From an uncultured Eubacteriales bacterium (GTDB lineage: Bacteria > Bacillota > Clostridia > Lachnospirales > Anaerotignaceae), in contig URCD01000066.1 in NCBI GenBank assembly GCA_900546215.1, positions 1-13,567 of the forward strand: a stretch of DNA of 13,567 nucleotides, read 5' to 3'. The notes beneath the pieces are model-generated. The model was not told the DNA's origin. It worked only from the letters and a program-made list of their open reading frames with translations, and made no database searches. This document shows, piece after piece, positions 8,600 through 13,567 of this stretch. The position numbers and the translations under genes were made by a program. Numbering within the stretch: the stretch's first letter is position 1; each line of letters begins with the position of its first letter.

Positions 8600-9008
8600 T
8601 AGCTTCACTGCCTAAAATCTGACCCAGTATTCCGTTTATAAAAGCCGGCGCCTCATCTGAGCTGTATGTCTTGGCAAGCTCAACAGCTTCGTTTACAGCC
8701 ACTCCGTCTGGCACATCAGGCGCATATTTTATTTCATATACAGCCAGCCTTAATATAGCCTTATCCACCTTGCTCATTCTGTCAACACTCCAGCCCTTCG
8801 CGTATGTACCAAGCAGCTCGTCAATCTCAACAAGATGGCTCATTGTTCCGTCTGTTTTTGATATTATATACTCTCTGTCATTTTCTGCAATGTCATCAGA
8901 ATTCACAGTAAGAAAAATATTTTTTACCTCTTCATAATCCCCATTATTAACAAAATCGTACTGGAATAATAAATAAAACGCCAGCTTTCTGGCATTTCTT
9001 CGTCCCAT
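8592..9008 (-). CDS. nusB: Transcription antitermination factor NusB
   Basis: 138 residues, a typical all-helical NusB. With NusE (ribosomal protein S10) it binds boxA RNA and supports processive antitermination of rRNA operons. The N-terminal Arg-rich RNA-binding part GRRNARKLAFYLLFQYDF and the C-terminal signature running from RMSKVDKAILRLAVYEI to VAVNEAVELAKTY and APAFINGILGQI are present. The ATG has GGGAGG eight bases upstream. The stop overlaps the xseA start by 8 nt. Upstream, before asp23, is a 109-nt spacer holding a long hairpin with a T5 tail (9030-9096), so nusB and everything below it may depend on readthrough of that structure. Confidence 0.97.
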   Translation of the reverse strand: MGRRNARKLAFYLLFQYDFVNNGDYEEVKNIFLTVNSDDIAENDREYIISKTDGTMSHLVEIDELLGTYAKGWSVDRMSKVDKAILRLAVYEIKYAPDVPDGVAVNEAVELAKTYSSDEAPAFINGILGQILGSEANA

Positions 9009-9029
9009 CAGTTCGCCCTCCCAACATTT

Positions 9030-9096
9030 AAAAAGGCTGTCTAAAGGCCTGGTCCCATAAAAGCCTTAAATGGGAACCGGCCTAAAAGTGACAGCC
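9030..9096 (-). terminator. Terminator-like hairpin between asp23 and nusB (possible attenuator)
   Basis: Read on the minus strand, GGCTGTC (9090-9096) pairs perfectly with GACAGCC (9035-9041), which is followed directly by TTTTT (9030-9034). Inside it, AGGCCGGTTCCCA (9071-9083) pairs with TGGGACCAGGCCT (9045-9057) with two mismatches, around a 13-base loop. The whole is a two-part stem ending in a U-tract: an intrinsic terminator shape. It lies 22 bases after the asp23 stop and about 20 bases before the nusB start. No promoter is evident between it and nusB, so termination must be partial or regulated if the operon is continuous. Confidence 0.75.
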
Positions 9097-9117
9097 GTAC
9101 TATTGCCTCATAAAGAA

Positions 9118-9519
9118 TCACTCTGCTTTTGTTTCCTCGTCAGCTGTTTCGGGTACGGGCACAGGAGCTTCCTTTTCTACAGAAACCTCAGAAACTATTA
9201 CATTAACTCCTGTTACAGTAAGACCAGTCATAGTCTCGACCGCATTTTTAACCTTCTGCTGAACTTCTTCGCAGGCATTTTTAATATTAATTCCAAATTT
9301 GACTGATATTTCTACCTCAACGAGAGCGTTTGATTCCTCAACTGTGACCTTAACTCCCCTTGACTGGTTTTTCTTGCCGAAAAATCCCTTCACAGTGTTT
9401 ACTGCCGCAGACGAAAGCAGTGAAACTCCTTCTGTCTCAACTGCAGCTGTTCCAGCGATTATTGCTATTACTTCGTCAGATATCTGAATCTGTCCGTTTA
9501 CGTCCTTTGTCTCAACCAT
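9118..9519 (-). CDS. Asp23/Gls24 (YqhY-like) family protein
   Basis: 133 residues of the Asp23/DUF322 family. Family members are small alpha/beta proteins tied to envelope stress; Bacillus YqhY is linked to control of acetyl-CoA carboxylase. The core runs from GQIQISDEVIAIIAGTAAVETEGV through the Gly-rich KGFFGKK segment to VEVEISVKFGINIKNACEEVQQKVKNAVETMTGL (both split), and ends with VTGVNVIVSEV. An acidic Pro/Glu tail follows from about residue 114. No membrane segment is present, so any membrane link needs a partner. The ATG has GGAGG nine bases upstream and two promoters precede it. In Bacillus yqhY also sits just before nusB, but here accB/accC are not upstream. The specific role is inferred from position and family only. 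Confidence 0.93.
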   Translation of the reverse strand: MVETKDVNGQIQISDEVIAIIAGTAAVETEGVSLLSSAAVNTVKGFFGKKNQSRGVKVTVEESNALVEVEISVKFGINIKNACEEVQQKVKNAVETMTGLTVTGVNVIVSEVSVEKEAPVPVPETADEETKAE

Positions 9520-9574
9520 TTATATCATCCTCCAAAATTGTCTGTCTATTTATATTCCTTATATTCACCATATT

Positions 9575-9602
9575 ATTATATCAGATTTTTTCCACTTTGC
9601 AA
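9575..9602 (-). promoter_or_regulatory. Sigma-A-type promoter P2 for the asp23-recN operon
   Basis: On the minus strand: -35 TTGCAA (9597-9602), 16-base spacer, -10 TATAAT (9575-9580, perfect consensus). This predicts transcription starting near 9568 and a leader of about 50 bases before the asp23 ATG. A/T-rich surroundings and position immediately upstream of the first gene of the operon support the call. Confidence 0.75.
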
Positions 9603-9617
9603 TGAGATTATGCGAAC

Positions 9618-9646
9618 ATTATACATGGTGAGTGCATAAATTACAA
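9618..9646 (-). promoter_or_regulatory. Sigma-A-type promoter P1 for the asp23-recN operon
   Basis: On the minus strand: -35 TTGTAA (9641-9646, four of six consensus bases), 17-base spacer, -10 TATAAT (9618-9623). It lies just upstream of P2, in the gap between the 122-aa gene and asp23, and would give a tandem arrangement. It is weaker at -35 than P2 but has ideal spacing. Confidence 0.55.
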
Positions 9647-9664
9647 ATTCTAACCGTCCATTAA

Positions 9665-10033
9665 TTATTGGGGTTTATTTGGGTCTACTTCCTTTATAAC
9701 AGTCAGCTCGCCATTTATTGGGAATTCACACAATTCCTTTATATAGTCATCTGATTTAATACATCCCTGAGTTATTCTTCTTTTAATATTCTCCATAGTT
9801 TCCTTGTCAAAGTCACTTGTAAACGTCTCAATTCTCCTGGACAGCCAAATTCTACCCGATTTAGTGAATGACAGGTCATCCTCGTAATCACAGACATTAT
9901 ATTTTGTTCCTTCTATATTCGAATAGGAGACATGAGTATATACAAGCTTCTTAGCCTCATACTGTCCGGCAAGAAAAGCTTTTAAAATAGTAAATATTTC
10001 CCGTCTGTCCTCGGTTACTGTTGTCTTGTACAT
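9665..10033 (-). CDS. Uncharacterised 122-aa protein
   Basis: Not recognised. A soluble protein of 122 residues with no signal peptide or membrane segment. The N-terminal ~30 residues look helical and charged (TEDRREIFTILKAFLAGQYE). The middle is beta-like with several aromatic residues (VYTHVSYSNIEGTKYNV), followed by KSGRIWLSRRIETF and a Lys/Arg-rich helix near 80-90. There are three Cys, not arranged as a metal motif. It is a real gene: AGAAGGAG lies nine bases before the ATG, and a plausible promoter lies upstream. It is divergent from the ybaK-like gene and 145 nt upstream of asp23 on the same strand. I see no terminator after its stop, so readthrough into asp23 is possible. No function is proposed. 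Confidence 0.8.
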   Translation of the reverse strand: MYKTTVTEDRREIFTILKAFLAGQYEAKKLVYTHVSYSNIEGTKYNVCDYEDDLSFTKSGRIWLSRRIETFTSDFDKETMENIKRRITQGCIKSDDYIKELCEFPINGELTVIKEVDPNKPQ

Positions 10034-10068
10034 AGCAGGCCTCTCCTTCTAAAATTGCTGTTAGTATT

Positions 10069-10097
10069 ATAATAACCTTTTTCAGTCTGCTGTTCAA
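10069..10097 (-). promoter_or_regulatory. Candidate promoter of the 122-aa gene
   Basis: On the minus strand: -35 TTGAAC (10092-10097), 17-base spacer, -10 TATTAT (10069-10074). An overlapping perfect TATAAT (10066-10071) would need a 20-base spacer. Either gives a start point about 30 bases before the coding sequence. It is divergent from the candidate ybaK-like promoter some 45 bases away. Confidence 0.5.
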
Positions 10098-10140
10098 TGC
10101 CAATACCGTCAAAACGTCTGACAATTCTTATTATCTACCG

Positions 10141-10169
10141 TTGCAAAATTTTAAAAAACTATTTATATT
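10141..10169 (+). promoter_or_regulatory. Candidate promoter of the ybaK-like gene
   Basis: -35 TTGCAA (10141-10146), 17-base spacer, -10 TATATT (10164-10169), placed 35 bases before the start codon and within an A/T-rich stretch. The -35 is the same hexamer as in the asp23 P2 promoter. Good spacing; one mismatch at -10. Confidence 0.6.
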
Positions 10170-10203
10170 AATTAATAGCAATAATTTTAACGGAGGTAAT
10201 ACT

Positions 10204-10674
10204 ATGTCAATTGATAAAGTCAGAGAGTATTTCAAAAAGTATGGCCGAGAAGGAGACATTTTGGAGTTTCCTGTTTCAAGCGCAACTGTTGCCCTTGCCG
10301 CAGAGGCCCTTAACGTAATTCCAGCAAGAATAACTAAAACCCTAGCGCTAAAAAGCGGCGAAAGCTGTATTGTCATCGCAGTAGCCGGAGATGGAAAAAT
10401 CGACAATCATAAATTCAAAACCGAGTTTGGATTTAAAGCTAAAATGCTCTCACCGGAAGAAACTGCAGCACTTACCGGACATGCGGTAGGCGGAGTATGC
10501 CCTTTTGCATTGCCGGATGGAGTTAAAACATACTGTGATGTATCGTTAAAGCGCTTCGATTCTGTATTTCCTGCCTGTGGAAGCTCCAATTCCGCTATAG
10601 AGCTGAACTGCGATGAGCTCTATAGCTACTCAAATGCGGAAAAATGGGTTGACATCTGCAAAGACTGGGAATAA
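10204..10674 (+). CDS. YbaK/EbsC-family aminoacyl-tRNA deacylase (editing protein)
   Basis: 156 residues, typical of free-standing YbaK/ProX-like editing domains, which hydrolyse mischarged tRNA (for example Cys- or Ala-tRNA-Pro) in trans. Seen: FPVSSATVALAAEAL (22-36), the conserved Lys45 in ARITKTLAL, the Gly-Asp motif in VAGDGKIDNHKFK, the substrate-pocket loop GHAVGGVCPFAL (92-103), and the C-terminal GSSNSAIELNCDEL. Which tRNA it edits cannot be told from sequence. The start is ATG 10204 with GGAGG at 10192-10196 (AACGGAGG); a longer frame from a TTG at 10141 would place this site inside the gene and is rejected. Its stop codon directly abuts that of the convergent yunB, with no room for a terminator between them. 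A perfect hairpin lies near its 3' end (10594-10626). Confidence 0.93.
   Translation: MSIDKVREYFKKYGREGDILEFPVSSATVALAAEALNVIPARITKTLALKSGESCIVIAVAGDGKIDNHKFKTEFGFKAKMLSPEETAALTGHAVGGVCPFALPDGVKTYCDVSLKRFDSVFPACGSSNSAIELNCDELYSYSNAEKWVDICKDWE
10594..10626. repeat. Perfect 11-bp inverted repeat inside the 3' end of the ybaK-like gene
   Basis: GCTATAGAGCT (10594-10604) and AGCTCTATAGC (10616-10626) are exact reverse complements separated by 11 bases. It encodes part of the C-terminal segment of the protein (AIEL...ELYS). No T-run follows on either strand, so it is not a classical intrinsic terminator, though it lies where one would be expected for the two convergent genes. Confidence 0.7.
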
Positions 10675-11319
10675 TCAGTTTTGTGGAATGCCCAGATAAT
10701 TTGACGGGACTTCACCTTTAATTACAGTGTCCACCAGCATAAGCTTTCTAGTCATGTTGACTTTTTTGTTATACAGCGGATTTACAAGGCTTACGGTAAT
10801 ATTTACTGTAAGCCATATTTTATAGTTAGTTTGGTTAATTCCGGCGGACGTAAATTCCGTATCATAATCAACCGTAGCTCCTCCAACAGGCATTACTTCA
10901 AAAGAAATATCTGGCCCGCTGTTTGCAAGTATACTAACTCCTGTCGCAGCTCCATACGGAATACTTACCCTGTTATTTTCCATATTAACCAGCTTTTCGG
11001 TTATGTACTCACTTATCTTGGCACATATCATATTCACTTTGGCCGTGTCTGCTGACAACATTGTTGTTCCTTCGTCAGTTTTGAGCTTGAGTATATCATC
11101 AATTTGAATTTCATTTTCCAGCAGAACATTTTCTGTTGCTGAATTAATTATGTAATTTGCCCTTTCCTTAGCGTCAACAAGGCAAAGATTAGCGGCCACT
11201 GGCATAATATATTTTTCAGTGGCTGCAATAAAAGCGCACGCTGCCGCCCCTACACACAAAAGTAATAAAAGCGCCACAAACTTTCTAAATTTCCTCTTTA
11301 TAATACATATCTCCTCCAC
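10675..11319 (-). CDS. yunB: Sporulation protein YunB
   Basis: 214 residues in the frame as given. YunB is a mother-cell (sigma-E) sporulation protein in Bacillus; its molecular function is not established. Features: a basic N terminus (KRKFRKF), one membrane segment (~14-34), then an extracytoplasmic domain with family landmarks SIPYGAATGV, GPDISFEVMPVGGATVDYDTEF, AGINQTNYKIWL, LVNPLYNKKV and a terminal VIKGEVPSNYLG. The start is uncertain: the GTG at 11317-11319 lies inside a strong SD (GTGGAGGAG) and has none of its own upstream. The first codon at good spacing after that SD is ATT (11302-11304). The next in-frame GTG (codon 15) would remove the basic leader. It is convergent and abutting with the ybaK-like gene, and divergent from the PBP. 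Presence of this gene argues that the organism, or its lineage, forms endospores. Confidence 0.9.
   Translation of the reverse strand: MEEICIIKRKFRKFVALLLLLCVGAAACAFIAATEKYIMPVAANLCLVDAKERANYIINSATENVLLENEIQIDDILKLKTDEGTTMLSADTAKVNMICAKISEYITEKLVNMENNRVSIPYGAATGVSILANSGPDISFEVMPVGGATVDYDTEFTSAGINQTNYKIWLTVNITVSLVNPLYNKKVNMTRKLMLVDTVIKGEVPSNYLGIPQN
11312..11318 (-). promoter_or_regulatory. Strong Shine-Dalgarno sequence of yunB that overlaps the apparent GTG start
   Basis: The minus strand reads GGAGGAG at 11312-11318. The annotated GTG begins one base before it, so this site cannot serve that GTG. Spacing of about six bases puts ATT (11302-11304) in the start position. The out-of-frame ATG at 11306-11308 is only two to three bases away and opens a seven-codon frame. 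Confidence 0.6.
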
Positions 11320-11372
11320 TTTTTATTCAAAATACTGCTGTACAATACATTTTTGTAATAAAATCTTAAAGA

Positions 11373-11402
11373 ATTATAAGCAATAATTTCCTTTATTATC
11401 AA
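11373..11402 (-). promoter_or_regulatory. Candidate yunB promoter
   Basis: On the minus strand a TTGATA (11397-11402), 18-base spacer and TATAAT (11373-11378) fit sigma-A loosely. The same bases read as GATA, 16 bases, CTTATAAT resemble a sigma-E promoter (ATA ... CATA-type -10) with one mismatch in the -10. Because Bacillus yunB belongs to the sigma-E regulon, the latter reading is attractive, but the sequence alone cannot decide. Confidence 0.4.
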
Positions 11403-11420
11403 AGACCAATCTGTTATAAT
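11392..11420 (+). promoter_or_regulatory. Promoter of the class A PBP gene
   Basis: Extended -10 element TGTTATAAT (TATAAT at 11415-11420). The -35 region at 17-base spacing is TTTATT (11392-11397), poor as expected when an extended -10 is present. It lies about 25 bases before the start codon, giving a short leader carrying TTAGGAGG. Its -35 shares bases with the candidate divergent yunB promoter. Confidence 0.6.
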
Positions 11421-11445
11421 ATATTCTGAGTTAGGAGGCTTAAGT

Positions 11446-13567
11446 ATGGATTACTCGGAACATAATGAGAATAAGCATAAAATATTTAAATATACGGACG
11501 AAAACGGTCATGTTCATTATGTGGACGAGCAGGGTCATCCTGTTAAAAGGCGCAGGCCGCCTTCAACGGAAAGCGGGTCTTCATCCGGCCGCTCACCTGC
11601 TCAAAAGCATACGGAAACATCACGTTCGGCTTCACATTCCACGTCAGGCAGAAGGCCTGCTGAGCATAGCCGTAAGGTTCAAAGCAGTCCCAGGCCTAAA
11701 AAGAACAAAAAGAAAAAGAAAAAAAGAAAGGGGCTTCGCATATTCCTCGTCGTGTTAGGTATTCTTATTTTAGCGGCGGTCGGTTTATGCATAGGCGCAT
11801 GGATTAGTATAATAAAAAGCGCCCCGACGCTAAATACTTCGGATATTGTTCCGACCAACTATACCTCCATAATATACGATGACAGCGGAGCTGAGATAGA
11901 CAAGCTTCATGGAGAAGAAAACCGTGAATATGTTACCCTTGATATGATACCTGAAGATTTGCAGCATGCTGTAGTCTCAATTGAGGACGAACGTTTCTAC
12001 GACCATAATGGTATTGATATTAAAGGTATATTCAGGGCTATCTATATAGATATAATAGAATGGGATTTCTCACAGGGAGCAAGTACAATAACCCAGCAGC
12101 TGATTAAAAATGAAATGCTCTCGAGCGAGAAGAAGCTTACCCGTAAGCTTCAAGAGCAGTATCTTGCTGTTAAATATGAAAAAGAGCTTGAACAGACACT
12201 TGGCAGCAAACAGGCGGCAAAAAACTATATACTGGAGCTCTATCTTAATACTATCAGTTTAAATCACGGACTTAACGGCGTTGGCTCAGCCGCGGAATTC
12301 TATTTTGGCAAGGAAATAAATGAGCTTGATTTGGCAGAATGTGCCTGCTTAGCAGGGATAACTAAAAACCCTTCAAAATATTCGCCGATAAGCAACCCTG
12401 AAGCCAATAAGGAAAGACAGACTACTGTGCTTAATAAAATGCTTGATCTTGGATATATAACTCAGGCGGAATATGACAGTGCCATAGCTGAGGATATTTA
12501 CTCCAATCTGGTAGGAAAACAGACAAGCGATGAAGAATCTGTATCTCTTCATAACTATTTTGTCGACCATCTTATTGTTACGCTTGCTAATGACCTTCAG
12601 GAGCAGAGAAACCTTAATAAGCAGGAAGCTTATAATCTGATATACAGCGGCGGTCTGCAGATTTACTCAACAATGAGCCAGGATGTACAGGGAAGGCTTG
12701 AGGATGTATTTAATGACGATTCCCTGTTCCCGCCTTCTGATAGGACCTACGATGCTACCTATACTATTTCGGTGCTCAATAAACAGACTAATGAGCAGGA
12801 GCATCATACAGAGTCCAAAACAGTGTCCAACAAAGATGAGGCTGAAGCGTTTGCTGAGGAAATGAAGGCCAAGTATGTTGATGATACACATACAATGGTG
12901 CTTGACAATCTCACCGTTTCAAATTCACTTCAGGCGGCAATGGTCATTCTTGATTACAAAACAGGAAATATCAAGGCAATTGTCGGTGGACGCGGAACAA
13001 AGAGCGGCGACCTTGTATTTAACAGGGCTACGCAGGCCTACCGTCAGCCAGGCTCATGCTTTAAGGTTTTGGCTGCCTATGCTCCTGCGATTGACCAGGA
13101 TATATACTCAGCCGGTTCATTTATAAAGGACGAGCCGTTTACAGTAGGAAGCTGGTCCCCCGGCAACTGGTGGGGTTCAAGCTACAGAGGCTACGCTACC
13201 GTTAGAGAAGGTATCAGGGACTCAATGAACATTCTGGCTGCAAAGGTTATAGTTGATGCCGGAGTATATAACGCATATAATTATCTGCTGAACTTTGGTT
13301 TTGAGCAGGTAACAGAAGATGATATAAACGCTAATACATCACTGGGCGGACTTACAAACGGTGTATCGGTGCTTGAGCTGACAGCCGCATATGGCGCAAT
13401 CGCAAACGGCGGCGTCTACATGAAGCCTACACCATACACAAAGGTTCTTGACCATGATGGAAATGTACTTCTTGAATATGATTATGAGGGAAAACGTGTT
13501 ATTAAAGAAACTACCGCCTTCCTTCTTACCGATATGATGGAAGATGTAATTTCCGGCGGAGGCACCG
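11446..13567 (+). CDS. Class A penicillin-binding protein (PBP1a-type transglycosylase/transpeptidase), 3' truncated by window
   Basis: Open for 707 codons to the window edge. A bifunctional peptidoglycan synthase: glycan polymerisation from lipid II plus peptide cross-linking, anchored in the membrane and facing outward. Cytoplasmic tail 1-95 (polar, ending in a Lys/Arg run at 86-95); membrane segment ~96-120. The glycosyltransferase domain has EDERFYDHNG (catalytic Glu180), GASTITQQL (211-219), RKLQEQYLAVKYEKELE and ELYLN (264-268). The transpeptidase domain has SCFK (Ser537/Lys540) and SMN (593-595). The third motif, KTG, is not yet reached, so completeness cannot be checked. ATG with TTAGGAGG seven bases upstream; its own promoter. 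Because the gene is divergent from yunB, a sporulation or spore-wall role is possible, but nothing in the protein shows it; a vegetative role is equally likely. ponA or pbpF cannot be assigned from sequence. Confidence 0.95.
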   Translation, partial: MDYSEHNENKHKIFKYTDENGHVHYVDEQGHPVKRRRPPSTESGSSSGRSPAQKHTETSRSASHSTSGRRPAEHSRKVQSSPRPKKNKKKKKKRKGLRIFLVVLGILILAAVGLCIGAWISIIKSAPTLNTSDIVPTNYTSIIYDDSGAEIDKLHGEENREYVTLDMIPEDLQHAVVSIEDERFYDHNGIDIKGIFRAIYIDIIEWDFSQGASTITQQLIKNEMLSSEKKLTRKLQEQYLAVKYEKELEQTLGSKQAAKNYILELYLNTISLNHGLNGVGSAAEFYFGKEINELDLAECACLAGITKNPSKYSPISNPEANKERQTTVLNKMLDLGYITQAEYDSAIAEDIYSNLVGKQTSDEESVSLHNYFVDHLIVTLANDLQEQRNLNKQEAYNLIYSGGLQIYSTMSQDVQGRLEDVFNDDSLFPPSDRTYDATYTISVLNKQTNEQEHHTESKTVSNKDEAEAFAEEMKAKYVDDTHTMVLDNLTVSNSLQAAMVILDYKTGNIKAIVGGRGTKSGDLVFNRATQAYRQPGSCFKVLAAYAPAIDQDIYSAGSFIKDEPFTVGSWSPGNWWGSSYRGYATVREGIRDSMNILAAKVIVDAGVYNAYNYLLNFGFEQVTEDDINANTSLGGLTNGVSVLELTAAYGAIANGGVYMKPTPYTKVLDHDGNVLLEYDYEGKRVIKETTAFLLTDMMEDVISGGGT

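Noticed and set aside
9045..9083. TGGGACC in the asp23-nusB hairpin resembles the T-box UGGNACC element
   Set aside because: In the transcribed strand it lies in the 3' arm of the stem, not upstream of the terminator, and there is no room for a T-box Stem I because asp23 coding sequence ends 22 bases before the hairpin. Coincidental.
9601..9625. CGAAC near the asp23 promoter as a possible LexA/SOS box for the operon that ends with recN
   Set aside because: The second half (GTTC at the correct spacing) is absent.
10141..10203. Longer frame of the ybaK-like gene from TTG 10141
   Set aside because: The added residues do not belong to the family, and the clear GGAGG site at 10192-10196 together with ATG 10204 fixes the start. 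The TTG at 10141 is part of the likely -35 element.
11320..11336. TGAATAAAAA on the minus strand as a possible half ARG box
   Set aside because: Only one half-site is present, in front of yunB, which has no link to arginine; short A/T-rich matches are expected by chance.
11465..11758. 97-codon plus-strand frame overlapping the start of the PBP gene
   Set aside because: It is out of frame with the PBP, which has the promoter, ribosome binding site and family motifs; its basic composition reflects the Lys/Arg/Ser-rich tail read in another frame.
1..13567. Mobile element, CRISPR, tRNA/rRNA, defence or biosynthetic island
   Set aside because: No transposase or integrase motifs, no direct repeat arrays, no tRNA-like cloverleaf and no abrupt composition change were seen; the content is ordinary conserved chromosome.

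Overview
The window is a stretch of core chromosome from a low-GC, endospore-forming Firmicute, most likely a member of Clostridia. The evidence is the gene order asp23-nusB-xseA-xseB-ispA-dxs-tlyA-nadK-argR-recN (a variant of the Bacillus/Clostridium yqhY-to-recN cluster), a yunB sporulation gene, Gram-positive Shine-Dalgarno sequences (AAGGAGG type), near-consensus sigma-A promoters, and A+T-rich codon use. No genus can be named from the sequence alone.

Layout. Positions 7-477 (+) hold a small unrecognised protein with a weak resemblance to an XRE-type helix-turn-helix domain. A perfect 14-bp inverted repeat at 477-505 is a shared terminator between it and the large minus-strand operon. That operon runs from 9519 down to 516. 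It encodes an Asp23/YqhY-family protein, NusB, both subunits of exonuclease VII, farnesyl-diphosphate synthase, DXP synthase, a TlyA/YqxC rRNA methyltransferase, NAD kinase, the ArgR repressor and RecN. Two tandem sigma-A-type promoters lie upstream of asp23. From nusB onward the genes are packed at gaps of 28 nt or less or overlap, and stop codons are often merged with start codons or ribosome binding sites. The only large internal gap (9009-9117) contains a long hairpin followed by T5, just before nusB.

Positions 9665-10033 (-) encode an unrecognised 122-aa protein, divergent from a free-standing YbaK/EbsC-type aminoacyl-tRNA editing protein (10204-10674, +). Convergent to the latter with no gap is yunB (10675-11319, -), a membrane-anchored sporulation protein. 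Divergent from yunB is a bifunctional class A penicillin-binding protein (11446 to the window end, +), cut off just before its KTG motif.

The operon joins functions needed at modest, constant level in growing cells: DXP and FPP for isoprenoid (undecaprenyl) carriers, NADP supply, rRNA modification and transcription antitermination, DNA end processing and recombination, and arginine control. Isoprenoid carriers feed the peptidoglycan synthesis carried out by the PBP at the right end. Compared with Bacillus subtilis, folD is absent between nusB and xseA, nadK is inserted between tlyA and argR, and spoIVB/spo0A do not follow recN.

I see no mobile element, tRNA, rRNA, CRISPR array, defence island or clearly new system. 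No gene-free stretch exceeds 300 bases. The most notable points are regulatory: the nusB leader hairpin, the compact start/stop arrangements, the uncertain yunB start, and the overlapping yunB/PBP promoters.
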